The notes: generated from the letters alone by a model not told the origin. 64,000 bases of DNA from Botryotinia globosa (GCA_014898425.1 RCSZ01000008.1:372001-436000); one strand, 5' to 3'; shown: positions 25,523 through 38,118, counted from the stretch's first letter. Numbers and translations are program-made.

Positions 25523-28500
25523 CTAAAACAAATCCCTCATCTGCCTAAACAATTCATCCCCTTCTCCAAAAGCCGGACCAACACCTCCCACATCATCTCC
25601 CACTCCCGGTGTCCCATCCATCCCATTCCCAACTCCATATCCATTATGCCCATTTCCCATTCCCAACGCTGCCTCAAATAGATGCGTCATCTCATAACTC
25701 ATTTGATTTCCTGTCATCGGACTACTTCCTGATCCCGGACCTATTCCTTGTCCATGTCCATGTCCATTTGCATCGTATCCTCCTCCCATCCCCGTAATTT
25801 CATGACCTGCCAATCCAGCCATTGCAAGTGCCGCACTGCTATGTGCATCATCCGCTCCCAATGCACCGTTATGATTGTTATTCGAAGTGGGGGATAGCCC
25901 AAGTTTGGGTGCTACTTGTTTTAGACTTTTGATTGTCTTCCAAAGACGTTTCGATACAAAAGATTTATTCGAGAAACCCTTCACTAAATCGAGCGCCATA
26001 TAGAATTCATCGCGACAAATCGAGCTGAAAGTAACTGGAGCATGACAACTTGCTAGAAAAATGACAGCCAATGCTGAAATGAGGAAATAATTGAAGCAAA
26101 CTTGTTGTACGCGGTAAATGTCCGTGGTTTGATTGAGATGTGTGAGGACGCGAATTGTATCTTTTGCGAATTCGACAACGGTAGACGCATGTTGAATATG
26201 CTCTTGAATAGAAGATGCGGAGTGTAAGACAGGGCGATAAATCAGGATACGCATTTGATTAGCACGAAGGTAGAGAAGTATTTGTAGTCGATGGATTGCG
26301 CGGGAGGAAGCTTGAGGGGCAGCAGCAGTTGGAAGTTGTAAATGAGGTGGTATCGTTTTTTGCCATTGTGTGATCTGATAGTCTAGATAACTCAACTCCT
26401 CGGTGATTACATTCGTTGAGGGTGTTGGGGAGAAAGAGCAGATTGATTTCCAGACTTTAGAACCTATTCTTGAATATGATATCATGACGTGTAGATAAGG
26501 GACCGAATTATCCTAAAAGAATTAGCTGAGCCATCAGGCAAATGAGAAAATTACATACAGGTTCTGGTAAAGAGGGATCAATATCTGCATCTTGTATAGC
26601 AAAAGGCATGCCTGTACCAAAACTCCATCTTCGATCAAGTACATAGATTGACCAGAAAAGTTTGGTAACAGCGACCCGTTCTCGTTCATCAGTTACAACC
26701 TTGGAAAAAGAATCACGTCTATGCAGACCTAACTCAATTGACATTCGTACGACTTGACCAATTATGCGCCAGGCTAATGCTTCTTCGTCACAATGGAAAT
26801 GAAATATTGCCTAAGAATTATGTTAGTTTGTTGCTAAAAAGTATATTTGTCTCTTAGTTTGCAGAAAAGAAGAACGGGGAACGAATTAGAACTTGAAGGC
26901 GGAGCAGGACTTTGAATCTTTGGCGAAAGATTGATGATGTAGCTGTTTGAAACCCGGCAGTAGAACACAGTGTAAACTTTGACGCAGAAAATGAAAAGAA
27001 CAATCGCGACATGGGTAATTAATTTGAGAGAGCCAAGGGACAAAACGTCGAACCACGGCTCTGACGCATAATATGTACACCAATCAGAGGGTCCACAAGT
27101 AGAGACGGAACGAAACAACATTATTCTGAACAAGTCATCTCAGTCAACAAAAACAAAAGGGCCTTTGGCGTAATTGGTTAACGCGCTGTGTTCCTTCCAG
27201 AGAAGCGGGTTCGAATCCCGCGAGGTCCAAATCTTTTTTTCTTTTTTGAATTTCTTTTGCTCTCTTCCTGGCTCACGTTGCAAAGCCCATCTTTTATTTA
27301 CGTTGATCTTCAATCTTCATTCTGGGGACAGCCGAATAGATAGTACCACCTCTAATGAGACGAGGTTTTTGTGGTTCTTCGCTTATCCTCTATAATGAAG
27401 TACCACAAATGTGATGGAATCTCTAAGGGATCAGAACTCATAACAGAGTCGCACACTCTAGAATCCATGACAGTCGGCACTAACGCGACTACAGTCTGCA
27501 TAGTAGATACCTAGTGATAGATTGAATAAAATAGAGCTTGTGATTCAACGCTGGAGTCGCAAAGTTCTGACTGGAGGTGGCATTATGTGGGCCGATTCCT
27601 TCCGAATAGCGAGCATTATTCCGACTTTGATTTCCTGGGCCAGAAGCAGATATCGATTGGGGAGTTTTTTCTGACCTCCAATTCAACCAAACACAGCAAT
27701 ATATTATTGTTGTGGCCCTTGAGACCCGTAATACTAATAATTATGGGTTGCGTGTCTTTAAAGCCAATGAAAAATGCAACAATTGGTCCAATCCAAAAAA
27801 TAAATGATATAGGCCTCGCAAGTGAATAATGAAATACCATATTCCCGGCGTTCGTGTGAGATGTAGAGAGAGGTTTGGTCCCTTACGAAGTCAATGGTCG
27901 TTTTGAGATTTTTACCTGATCCAACATGTCAAGGCTCTTCAGTTTCTTCCATCCTTCATGAACTCCTAAACTCAGCGATGGGTAGGTTTTTTGTGCTTCA
28001 ACTATCATATGATCGATCTGCAATCGGATTTCTAATATGATAATCATATCAGTGCAACAATAAATCATACAGGCCTTGTAGTTTAATGGTAAAACCTGCC
28101 ACGTTTTTAAATGAGCGGAAGCAAGAAGGTGGTTCGATTCCTCCCAACGCCAACTTTGTTTTTTTAACATTTTCCTCACTGTGGTGGCCTTCCTATCCAG
28201 ATATCCTTTTACAGCTTTGTACCTCTCTTGTGCCATAAAAAGCTGAAGGTGTCCATGATACCAACCACATGTGCTCAGCATCCCACATTAGTCCCACTTG
28301 GCCGAATGTAGCATTATAAGTTGAATTTATTTTCACCTGCTCAAATGTAACTCATAACTCTCGAACGACCACCACCAACCTTGGAGAAACAAAAGAAAGT
28401 TCTCTCAAATCCTGACTCACTAGAGTTTGTGATTCCCTTCATCCTCCACAACAATCAAGCAAACATAACATACAAAAATAAATAAGAGGTAAAAAACAAA

Positions 28501-29908
28501 GTTCCACAACTCACCACAAGGACCAAGAATGGCAAGCTTTTGACCTCCACAAATTCATCATGCAATGCGCGATCCGCAGGTTCTCTAACACTCTCGAATA
28601 ATCTGAAGGCCAAGTCGCTTTGCCCACTTCCCTCTGTAATCATTGAAATAGCCATGATAGTCTTCAACATACAAGAGTTGATATCATTAATACCTTGGGG
28701 ATTATTGGATGTGGCAAGGCCATTCCTCACCGCGGCATCGATGAATTCAAAAAGGTTGCAACCATGAGCGATTAATTCCTCTATATCCACAACAGGATAC
28801 ATCAGACCCATTTCTTCTTCATATACCCTACACAGTCGAATCATTTCTTCTCGATTTACACTTCTCAATGGATCTGGGGCTCGAACACCATTCATATTGA
28901 TGGATGGTAATGCCCTTGGCCGTAGTGGAGGTGGTGATGGTACCGGAGTAGGATCGTGAGTAGCGATGCCTTCATCTGCCAATGATTGATAACCCATATT
29001 ATGAAGTGTGTTTTTAGCCACGTCTAGACCAAAAGCGGAACTGGTTGGTCCCCGAAATGAAGGATGCCTGGGTATAGGTTTATGATGAAAACTCAAGGGG
29101 GAAAGCCCTTGGACTGCGGATTGTTGTGAGATTGACAATGATCTTTCTGATGATGCGCCATAGGATATGCTACCATCACCACCTCCACTGCCGCCGTGGC
29201 GCATGGCATTTAGAGTCGAGTATAGATTATCCACTTGTTCTTGTAATAAGGAAAGTTGCGAATTCATTCGACGAAACTCCTCCGATTCCTTGAAGCCATT
29301 GGTACAACAATTCGGAGCATATTGACATTCGAGGTTGAGGTTTCCGCATCTTTGACATGGTGTATTTCCATTGCATTTGATTTTCCTTCGTTTGCACTCA
29401 TTACTATATCAAGAAATGAATTAGTATCAGTCAAAAGAAATTCCGTCCTCCAAATTATCCCATGTGTGAGATTGTCTGCAGGTAGAGTCGGGTGTCTGAC
29501 CCCCATTCGGATTTCCTCGGGGCGCATTTCCATCAAATCAACCAAGAAGCAATTGAACATCAACCAGGATGCAAGACAACCACATCAAGACATACACATA
29601 CACATGCACACAAAGACAAGTCAAGAAAGGAAAGAAAGATTAACTTACCAAGCAATAGATATGTATCTATTTCTCTTTGCCCTTGTATGTGGAGTGCCTT
29701 CCTTATTTCCATTCGACGTTGCGTCGCCTCCTTCGCCCGAATCATTTTTTCTCTTCTTTCCGCTCTGAGCCCCAGTATCCGCGGGTGATTCCGAAGACTG
29801 TAGTTGCTGTTGCTGTTGTTGACCATTCATATTATCAAAGACCGGGATGGCAATGGGAGACTCTGCGATATAATTTAGATCATTAACTTGTGATTCAAGT
29901 ATGTTCAT
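25523..29908 (-). CDS. Zn2Cys6 transcription factor, HmgR candidate
   Basis: Fungal binuclear zinc cluster regulator. Exons (minus strand) are 29908-29649, 29403-28515, 26810-26559 and 26512-25523, giving 796 residues. The zinc cluster is C87-x2-C90-x6-C97-x5-C103-x2-C106-x6-C113, split by intron 1 inside C87. A linker and short coiled coil follow (LSLLQEQVDNLYSTLNAM). The fungal-specific middle domain runs from about 190 to 600 and includes DEEALAWRIIGQ and SIELGLHRRDS. The C-terminus is Gly/His/Asn-rich. Intron 2 is 1704 nt, far longer than any other here, and holds two tRNA-like units on the opposite strand. The phase-0 join FLVLV|AIFHFHCDEEALAWR is seamless, so the gene looks intact. Its neighbour fahA suggests an HmgR-like role, but this rests on context. 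The next in-frame ATG (29830) is an alternative start. Confidence 0.82.
27159..27229 (+). tRNA. tRNA-Arg(CCT)-like gene, possibly degenerate
   Basis: 71 nt. The acceptor stem GGGCCTT/GAGGTCC pairs with two G-T wobbles, the D arm GCGT/ACGC is perfect, and the T arm GCGGG-TTCGAAT-CCCGC is perfect with an intact B box. The anticodon loop TTCCTTC would give CCT (Arg). Odd points are one mismatch in the anticodon stem, U rather than a purine at position 37, and a variable loop of only about 2 nt. A T-run terminator (tcttttttt) follows directly, so polymerase III transcription is plausible. It lies inside an intron of the transcription factor, on the opposite strand. Confidence 0.55.
28072..28152 (+). 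tRNA. tRNA-like unit, probable tRNA pseudogene
   Basis: 81 nt with an A-box-like TAGTTTAATGGT and a perfect B box GGTTCGATTCC. Acceptor GGCCTTG/CAACGCC pairs with one mismatch, and the T stem has one T-T mismatch. Around TGCCAC a glycine-GCC-like anticodon loop can be drawn, but its stem uses the same bases as the D stem. An intron-containing tRNA is another reading, with weak stem pairing. A T run follows (tttgttttttt). Confidence 0.35.
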
Positions 29909-31868
29909 TATCACATTGAAAAGTCGAAGGATGAATATATGTCTTTGCGCATTTGGCCCGAGATGTTGGAAGTAGTTTTTATCAAGATTTTAGTTGAGTC
30001 GACGAGGGTTTTTTATTTATTTAAAAAAAAGGTTATTTAACGCGGACTTGGTAGAAAATGGCAATTCAGTCCAGTCGATAATCACTTTCTAACAAATGAG
30101 AGTTGACGGATTTCCCTTGACTGGATTTTTTATCGGATGCGGGGAAATTTAGAGTAGAGAGAGGAGAGAAATGATAAACCATGATATATTACCAACAAGA
30201 CAAGGCAGACAAGGATATTGGTAGGAGGCCGCTTGTAAATAAGAGAAGAGAAGGAAAGAAAGGGAAGGGAATGATGGAATATGATGATTATCTTTACACG
30301 TGATACACATACCATGATCCCATTATGAGACCATCGCACATGATATACATCTAGGAGGCACATATAATCTACGTGCGTCTATATGTCTATATACAAATCC
30401 CCTCTCGAGTCAAAGAGGTCAACCAAGGCGACTAGATACAATAGGACAAGAACACAAGACCACGGCAGCTACCATATCCTAGAACAAAGGCAAAAGAAAG
30501 AATTACCAAGCTCCTACCAGTAGAACTATTGACAAAAGATCCGGAGAACTCCTCCTCACTATACGTCCTGACTGATGGGACTTTATTTACCGGGCCATCT
30601 ACAGTATTCGTAATTCAACTACCGAGTCCTCAAATCCAATACGTGACAGGTAACTCTTGAAGCAACTCTTGATCGATTATTACATAGCCAACATTCATCC
30701 TTCCTCGGAAAATACCGATCCATCATCTGCAGGTGATTCATGATCACATTGTAATCTGAAGCGGTGAACATTGCGAGTTTGAGTGGCTCAGAATGTGGGT
30801 GGGTACTTACTATCGCCAGCTCGCCATTGCGCCAGGTACTTACTTTGTACAGCGAGATCCTCTCTATAAGATCTTCTCTAAGCTTTCAATAGCTTCATTG
30901 TGGTTGATGAAAAATCATAAATGATCTATCTAATTTGATCAGAACGTCAAAGCATTCACACATCGTATCATCTTCCCTTTGCGTATTGATAGAATTCCAT
31001 TCCAGACCATGCATGACCTTTTGAGATCTAAACCTTTCATACTACTCCAGGGCTGCTACTCCAGTCTCATTCTGTATACAAAATCATACACTCGTTTTGT
31101 AATCTTAGAAAGTAGATATTAACACTACTCCATTGCACACAACACAGGATGATCAAATGTCCACTTGGAGTGTATATAAATAGAAACACCCGAATTAATT
31201 CATAGAGCAGCAATCCCATCTCCAACCCAACCAAGAAACCAAAATCCAACCAACAATCACCAACTAGCACCTCCCATTTCTAAGAACACTCTCAAATATA
31301 TATATATATTAATCTATTCAACTATTCCGAGCATTCCGAAAACCATAAATAAAAGCAAGACTATAATCCCCAATTATACTTCATTTATACAATCCCCCCT
31401 ACTCCTTTATTTCTAATTATATTACTCTTTCTTTTAGATATAGAAATATCACTCACACTATAAAATACCAAACAAGCTTTCTCTTTTTCGCTTCTCTATC
31501 TATATATCTATATATATCTAAACGGATTTAAATATATCGATATCTAGTATCTAATATCTATACGCGTAAGGATTAGAACGAGGATATAAACTCGAGAGGA
31601 GAGAAGATTAATCAAAATTAAAGTAATCTTACGAGGTATATTTTATATTATTAATGAAACCGAATAATGAATTATAATAAAATAATATTTTATTAAATCC
31701 AATCTAATCCAATTCAAGAATTGAATCAAATTAGACCTCTCTCTAACCTTTCATCTCCTATTCATCTCCATTCTAATTTATAAATCTTTATCTTCTTCTC
31801 CTCTCCATCTATTCTTTCAATCCTATTTAAAACTATATCTATCTATATATAAATATTATATTATATTA

Positions 31869-31978
31869 TTCTATTTATTCTATTTCTTCTATTTCTTCTA
31901 TTTCTTCTATTTCTTCTATTTCTTCTATTTCTTCTATTTCTTCTATTTCTTCTATTTCTTCTATTTCTTCTATTTCTT
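31869..31978. repeat. TTCTATTTC tandem repeat
   Basis: About twelve near-perfect copies of a 9-bp pyrimidine-rich unit, followed by repeats of the related tcaactcca unit. Confidence 0.9.
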
Positions 31979-32159
31979 TTATCAACTCCATCAACTCCCT
32001 CAACTCCATCAACTCCATCAACTCCCTTCTCTCCCTTCCCTCACCACCCCAAGAACCCCTCCTCCACTTTTCCTCTCATATAAATTGATACAATATAAGC
32101 AAACTCCCAGACTCTAAGAAATCCGTATTTATTTACTCACCTACCTACCGAATATTTAT

Positions 32160-32223
32160 ACACCTACCTACCTACCTACCTACCTACCGACCTATCTACC
32201 TACCTACCTATCTATCTATCTAC
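32160..32223. repeat. (CTAC)n/(CTAT)n tetranucleotide repeat
   Basis: Runs of CCTA units switching to CTAT units near the 3' end. Confidence 0.92.
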
Positions 32224-32870
32224 CAAATATTTTCATCAATCCCATCCATCCATTTATTCACCCACTCACTCGATACCTAGAAACTTATCTAATACCTAAT
32301 ACCTAATACCTATTTACTTGTTACTACTCTTACTTACCCGACGGGGGAAAGACGACCTTAAAATACCTACCTAGGTAAGCTTACATACACCTCCAGCTAA
32401 ATATCACTATTCATACACTAAAAATCCACTCATCCTCAAAAGTACACACCAAAAAAAATAAGAGTCAAAGTATTGAATTCCTAACTAGTATTACAAATCT
32501 ACCAGCTAGTTAATATCAGCTTCTAGACTCTGATCATGGATCTCCTAGAGAATAGAAAAATCTCATAATAGCATAGCGTGCCAGCTAGCTGAATAAATAT
32601 CATGTCATGTGTTGTAAAGCCATGATTGGCGAGAGAGAGAAGAATATCATGGTAACCACCTAATGCCATATCCGAAGCCATCCATCCCATCCATCCTACC
32701 ATCCATATCCCAAGCAAAAATTCATCAATTCCCTAAATAACAAGAAAGCAAAGCAAAATTCATCCATCATTACGCACGCACGCCATCAATGCTCTATTCG
32801 AACAACAAGTGTAGTCTACGAGTAGTGCAGAAAGGGAGGTGTGGTTAGAGGGAACTGTAGTGTGAAGAAA

Positions 32871-33755
32871 CTACAATTCTTCTCCTTCTTTACCGGCCTT
32901 CTTACTCTTCTTCTTGGGTTGTGGTGCACCTTCCTTCTTGCAGTGAACGATGAGACGAGTCCATGATTCATCTTTATCCCATTCAAATCCTGCGAGGACT
33001 GGAGTTTCTAATTCATCATCGGCCTGGTGGTGAAGATATGTTAGTGTGTTGGTTTCAAGAAGATGGCAGATGAGGAACATGACATTTTGATTACAGAGCG
33101 GGAAGAGAAAGAAGCAAAAGGCCAACATACCTTCTTACGGAATTGTTTGTAAATAGCATCTACCGCATCCTTAATTGTAACACCCTTCATATTTCTCGCA
33201 GTGACTTCCAACCCCAGTGGGAAATGTAAATCAATCTTCTTGACTGGAGGTGTAGTCAGAGATTTCTTAAGGAAACCCTTTTCCGGATCATCAAGAGTCA
33301 TTGGTGATTTATTTATACGCCTAGAGGGTACAATATCATCAGCCATCATTCACCAAGAATCATGTAGATATGAGGTTGTATGTGAAGCCGGGTAAGAGTA
33401 CATACCAGTTCAGATTTTGAGTTTCTTTCGCAATCTCTAGTTCTTTTCCCTCTTTCTCTGTTGATTTGTTAGTATTTCTTCATTATCAAAGAAGGCTGCA
33501 CCACAAGCAGGACAGAATGTATTCATCGGTCAAAGAAAAGGAAAACGAGAGAAAACATTACATACCCAAGTCATTAATATTCCATACACCAGGAGCACTC
33601 GAACTTGTTCTCCGATGACCCATGGATTTCTTCTCATCAGTAGGACTACTCGATAATCCCTGAACTGCAGAATCAACCTTGGTTAAAGGTATTGGATCAG
33701 CATCTTTACCAGCATTTGCTGTATTGATGGGTTGAGTTGCTGTGTCGGCAGACAT
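32871..33755 (-). CDS. Conserved fungal hypothetical protein (DUF6699-like)
   Basis: Exons (minus strand) are 33755-33566, 33457-33406, 33320-33131 and 33023-32871, giving 194 residues. Each intron is GT-AG and phases match. Residues 1-65 are disordered (Ser/Thr/Asp-rich). The conserved part is about 90-175, with NWRINKSPMTLDD, KIDLHFPLGLEVTARN, VTIKDAVDAIYKQFRKK, ADDELETPVLAGFEW and SWTRLIVHCKKEG. I recall similar fungal proteins of unknown function, possibly those grouped as DUF6699; no enzyme motif is seen. The C-terminus is a lysine-rich tail that could be a nuclear signal. It sits between the regulator and the homogentisate dioxygenase gene, but nothing ties it to that pathway beyond position. 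Confidence 0.75.
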
Positions 33756-36162
33756 GATTGAAAGGTAGGTGTTTTTGATTTACTGGATGTAGTAAAAGGG
33801 TAGTTGATACGATATCTCACGATATGGATCGAGAGACAAAGACAATGTTGGGATGCTTGGGATCAAATAACTAGGATAGTTACTTGGAAGTGGTGTAGCT
33901 TGGAAAAGAGACTTTCTTTGATGAATTGAAGATCAAGAAAGATGAAGTGATGTAGAGTGTAGATTGGAAATTGTTTGATGTGTTGGATTCAGGTACGAAC
34001 AAGTTGATGTATAGAGATTTGAAAGATTTGAAAGTGTGAGTGAGTTTTGATGGTGAGTGAATAACAAAGGAGGGAGGGGGGAGGAGGGAGGGGGGAGGAG
34101 GGAAGGAGGAGGTCATTAGATTTTCCAAATGAGGGGAAATAGACAAGAAGTCACACAACAGACAGGTGATTGGTTGAGGTTATCGGAATTAAAAAAGAGG
34201 TAATAATTATAATTATATTTACAACCACAAGGGATTATTAATTCATGTAGTAAACCTGGTACCTCGGACATGATTAATTTCCATTTGTCAAGATTCATTC
34301 CATCACTCCAATCATAGTTTAATTGTTCTTGAAATCACACTTCACTTCACTTCACACCTCGAACCATACCTACGTTGTACCTGAAATCATATCTGGAATC
34401 ATACCTCACATCATACCACCTCTCCCTTCCATTTCACATCATTCTCCATTCCATATCAAATATCAACATATCATACCAATCCATTCCCGATGTAGTATCT
34501 TCCCCTGACATCTCACACCCAAAGAAGTCTAGTCTCCCCAACCCCTCCCTTGTCCGGTAAAGCGGCAAACTTCGCTCTCAAAACCGGGGAAGTGGGTCAT
34601 ACCCCAGGTTTCGCCCATGGTATCTGCTGACTCTCATCACGTCATGTATGTTTGGAATATCAGTTCATTCTTTGTTGCGTCGTCATACCTTGCGAGTACT
34701 CATTGAAGATATTGATCAAGATGGAAATTGATATTGAAATAGAAATAGAGATGGAAATGGAGATGGAAATGGAAATGGAAATCGAGATGATACGTGTGAA
34801 TGGAAGATGGATATACTTATATTTATTCTAATTGATCGACGATGAGATAACTCCATTGCATCAACACCACAACAAAAAACAGAACAAGAATCAATTGACC
34901 AAAATCCAATCCCATCCCATCCCATCCAATCCAATTCAACCACTCTATCCCTTCAATCAAAAGAGGGGTTATACTGTTATACAATCATTCGATTGGGTTT
35001 CTCCGTGAGGGGTAAAACAACACTAACAACGTACCTACCTAGCTAGTACCTACGTATCATTCTTCCTCTCTCCCTCTCCCTCTCCCCACCCATCCCATCC
35101 AACCATCCAACCATCCAACCATCCAACCATCCAACCATCCAACCACAGCAAATCCCCAACCACCCACCCCCCATTCACAAATGCACATTCAGAATGAGAT
35201 ATCCAACCTCAGGATATCCATCTCCTGCATTTCCTCCTCATTCGTTCTTTGTCTTAACTTTCCCTCCATCCCGCACCCACACATAACATGCACGCTCGCG
35301 AGTCGCGACACACTATGGAAAATAAGAAAATGATTATTCTCCATCGCGTTAGGGAAGCGATGCGAGGTGAGGCATTTTATTCATTTGTTCTGGTTGGGGT
35401 TTGGGGCTATGGGGTATGGTTACGGTTATGGTTATGGTGAGGATGAAAGTTTAATGGGCGGCTTGGCTTTGGGTGGATGTGGTAGAGAGGAGAGAGGTAC
35501 TGGTAGATAGGTACTAGTAGATAGTACTGGTAGTTAGTACCGGTAGATAGATAGATAACTATGCTTCTATCGATTTACGGATTATCTCATGCGGATGGGA
35601 ATGCTTTGATAGATAGATAATTAGGTAATGGATATAAATAGGTAGATATCTATTATGAGTTTGTATATATGTACCAATATCTATATGCACATCACAGCAT
35701 ATTAAAACATATCCAAACATTAAAAAAGGCATTACAATACACAACACCATATCAATAATATCCGCCACCCAATCCCATCTCATCTTCTCTTCAATACCTG
35801 CTAGTAATAGCAATCTCTACCAGACTAGACCAGTTTAAATCAATATAATCTAAAATAGAAGATTTGAATTCAAGGGAATGGGATCAGATAAGATCAGATC
35901 ATTTTGATGATGCGTGTATTGATTGGATGATCGATTGCATGATATGTATGAGAAGGTACGGTCTGGTATGATTTGGAATGGCATGATATGATGATTCGAC
36001 AATGAGTAATGTCATGATATTGATATATTCATAAACTCGTCATAAAGCGTATATAAGAATGTCGTTTCGAAACTACCTCCCCCTCACGCTCACGTATAAT
36101 GCGGCAATGCCCCTTTATTAATTTCCTTCTTTGCTCCCTCACCACCAATACTCTTTCCGATA
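33756..36162. other. Intergenic region with simple repeats
   Basis: 2.4 kb. Purine-rich gggaggagggagg tract at about 34065-34110, cacttcacttcac (34340-34358), atggaaatggag repeats (34720-34785) and a ccatccaa octamer tract (about 35091-35146). No gene supported. Confidence 0.7.
35091..35146. repeat. (CCATCCAA)n octamer repeat
   Basis: About six copies, continuing a C/A/T-only strand bias. Confidence 0.9.
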
Positions 36163-37605
36163 TCAAGAACGCCCGCCCTCAATCTCTCCCGAAACCAAAT
36201 GACTAATTCTCTTGACTCCTTCGGGAATCTTGAAATGAGCCGGTAGTGGAGTCCAACTTTCTTCATTATAATTTTCCTGTACCTTCCTACATTGTTTTAA
36301 GCCCCACTCTGTAACCCCCACCATCAAACAACTCTCAAACATAAACGCCATACTTCCCTCTCCAACCTTTGCCGGTTTGAGTGGAGCATTTGATGCTTTA
36401 TCGTGAGCACCTGCATCAGGACCATGAGCTGACATGATATTATGTAGAGAAGCGCCTGCGGGCTGGAAACCTCCTCCCGTCTTTGCATCATACTCGCCGC
36501 CGATGAGACCCATGAACTCAGACATGGTGTTGCGATGATACCAGGGAGGTCGGAATGTGTCTTCACCTACGAGCCAGCGTGGAGGGAAGATGACGAAATC
36601 CGCAATGGCGGTACCGACATGATCGGAAGGAGCAGTGAGCACAGTAAAGATACTGGGATCGGGATGATCAAATGATATGCTGCCGATGGCGTTGAAACGA
36701 CCGAGATCGTATTTGTATGGGTAGTAGAGTCCATGCCAAGCTACAACATCGAATGGTGTGTGTGTTTGAGTAGCTTCAAAGAGGTGTCCATTGAACTTTG
36801 ACAGGATTTTAAATTCACCATTGGTGTTTTGTTCAAAATTAGCTACTGGAGCTTGGAAGTCCCTCGCGTTGGCTAAACAATTCGAACCAATTGGTCCCAA
36901 TTCTGGAAGTTGGAAATGTCCTGAATATAATTCCAATATATATCCTCGAACAGGTCCTTCTGGAAGTTCAACTCGATATCTGATTCCTCGAGGAATCACA
37001 CAAATTTCATTTGGTCGAACGAGTAGGTTTCCGAGCTCGGTCTGAATGTCCAGGACTCCATGTTGTGCCACGATCAAGAAGTCTCCATCGGCACTATAAA
37101 ATGCTTGGTTCTTGTCCATACTCTTTCCGGCAGCGAAGATAAATATTCCAATTCCATGTTTTAACGTTGGATCACCAGCTCCAGCTACCAGTTTCAGACT
37201 GTGTACCCAATCCACCGTCTCGTCTAGGTCGAATGGATCCCATCTCAATTGATTTGGTATTTGATGTAACTTGTTTCCTTCTGGATTTGTGTTGTAGGAA
37301 GAGGTCTCGCGAGGAGTAAAAGGTTGATGCGACGCCGCTGGTAGAATTCGGTAGAGCCATGATTGTTGATTTTCATGTCGGGGTGCGGTAAATGCTGTAC
37401 CGGACAGCTTTTCGGCGTACAGACCATAAGGAGGCTTTTGAGGAGAGTTGGCTCCTATAGGAAGAGCACCTGCGACAGCTTCGGATCTGCGAAAGTATTA
37501 GGAAGAGTGATTGAAGGGGTTGTGAACATAAGCTTACTCATGATATGAGCCGAAACCATTTTGATATTTATACTTCTCCGGTGTGTTAAACTTTGTGACT
37601 GGCAT
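36163..37605 (-). CDS. hmgA: Homogentisate 1,2-dioxygenase
   Basis: Non-haem iron enzyme opening the homogentisate ring to maleylacetoacetate in tyrosine and phenylacetate breakdown. Exons (minus strand) are 37605-37538 and 37486-36163, giving 463 residues; the intron is 51 nt. The protein starts [21 protein letters not shown], the usual family N-terminus. Iron ligands are in [12 protein letters not shown] (H340, E346) and SAHGPD (H377). The full fold is present ([35 protein letters not shown]). Length is normal. It is divergent from the CYP504 gene with an 873-bp shared promoter, an arrangement that would let one regulator control the enzyme that makes homogentisate-type substrates and the one that cleaves them. 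Confidence 0.97.
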
Positions 37606-37925
37606 TTTGAAATGCCTGTGATGGTATATATGGAATTAATCCAATGTTCAACTTGGTTTGGGACGTTTGAGAAGGTACGAAAGATATGAAAGATATGAAA
37701 GATATTAAATTTGAAATTAAGTTTGCGAAATCCTTCTTGAAATATTTATCAATCAAGCAGTTCATGAATTGTTAATTATACCGCCCATGACGAGGTTGTT
37801 TTCCCCGCGTACAGCCGATAAGATTCCAAAACATCGGGGTCACCAAATGAATCAATTCCATTCCGCACGCGGGGTGAATGTGAACAGCCAAGATTAGTCA
37901 TCTCATCTCATGATTTTTCTCCAAG

Positions 37926-37939
37926 CGGAATTCATTCCG
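37926..37939. promoter_or_regulatory. CGG-N8-CCG palindrome upstream of hmgA
   Basis: CGG-AATTCATT-CCG, the same 8-nt spacing as in the composite sites here and upstream of fahA. It is about 321 bp from the hmgA ATG, close to the 300 bp seen for fahA. Confidence 0.45.
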
Positions 37940-38099
37940 TCATGATCATGTACGAGAGTTGCGGAACAAAGTCAATTCAGATCATTCTAGACGACTAATA
38001 ACTCAATCTTCACTCCATGAGTCCATACAAACTTCATGATTGATCATTGTGCTTTCAATTCTCTCTTCACTCTGGATTCCATGCCCATATTTTCAGGTA

Positions 38100-38118
38100 C
38101 GGAAGGGAAGCCGCGCGG
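38100..38118 (-). promoter_or_regulatory. Composite CCGCGCGG-N8-CCG site in the hmgA/CYP504 promoter
   Basis: On the minus strand it reads CCGCGCGG, spacer CTTCCCTT, then CCG. This is the same layout as the fahA site with an unrelated spacer, which argues for protein contacts rather than chance duplication. It is about 361 bp from the P450 ATG and in the same orientation relative to that gene as the fahA copy is to fahA. Confidence 0.55.

Larger units (their letters stand above)
26811..28514 (-). other. 1.7-kb intron of the Zn2Cys6 gene, hosting tRNA-like units
   Basis: Donor GTGAGT at 28514 and acceptor TTCTTAG ending at 26811 join two phase-0 exons. Other introns in the window are 46-221 nt. 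Besides the two tRNA-like units the interior has only short frames without support. The size suggests DNA inserted into a normal small intron. Confidence 0.7.
29909..32870. other. Long upstream region of the Zn2Cys6 gene
   Basis: About 3 kb without a supported gene. 30003-30030 is A/T-rich. From about 31290 to 32230 simple repeats dominate: a 9-bp TTCTATTTC tract (about 31869-31978), tcaactcca repeats (31980-32025) and CTAC/CTAT tetranucleotides (about 32160-32223). Short frames follow the repeats. Confidence 0.7.

Noticed and set aside
27883..28281. 132-codon minus-strand frame inside the large intron
   Set aside because: It runs antisense through the tRNA-like unit at 28072-28152, has no domain and lies wholly within the intron of the transcription factor.
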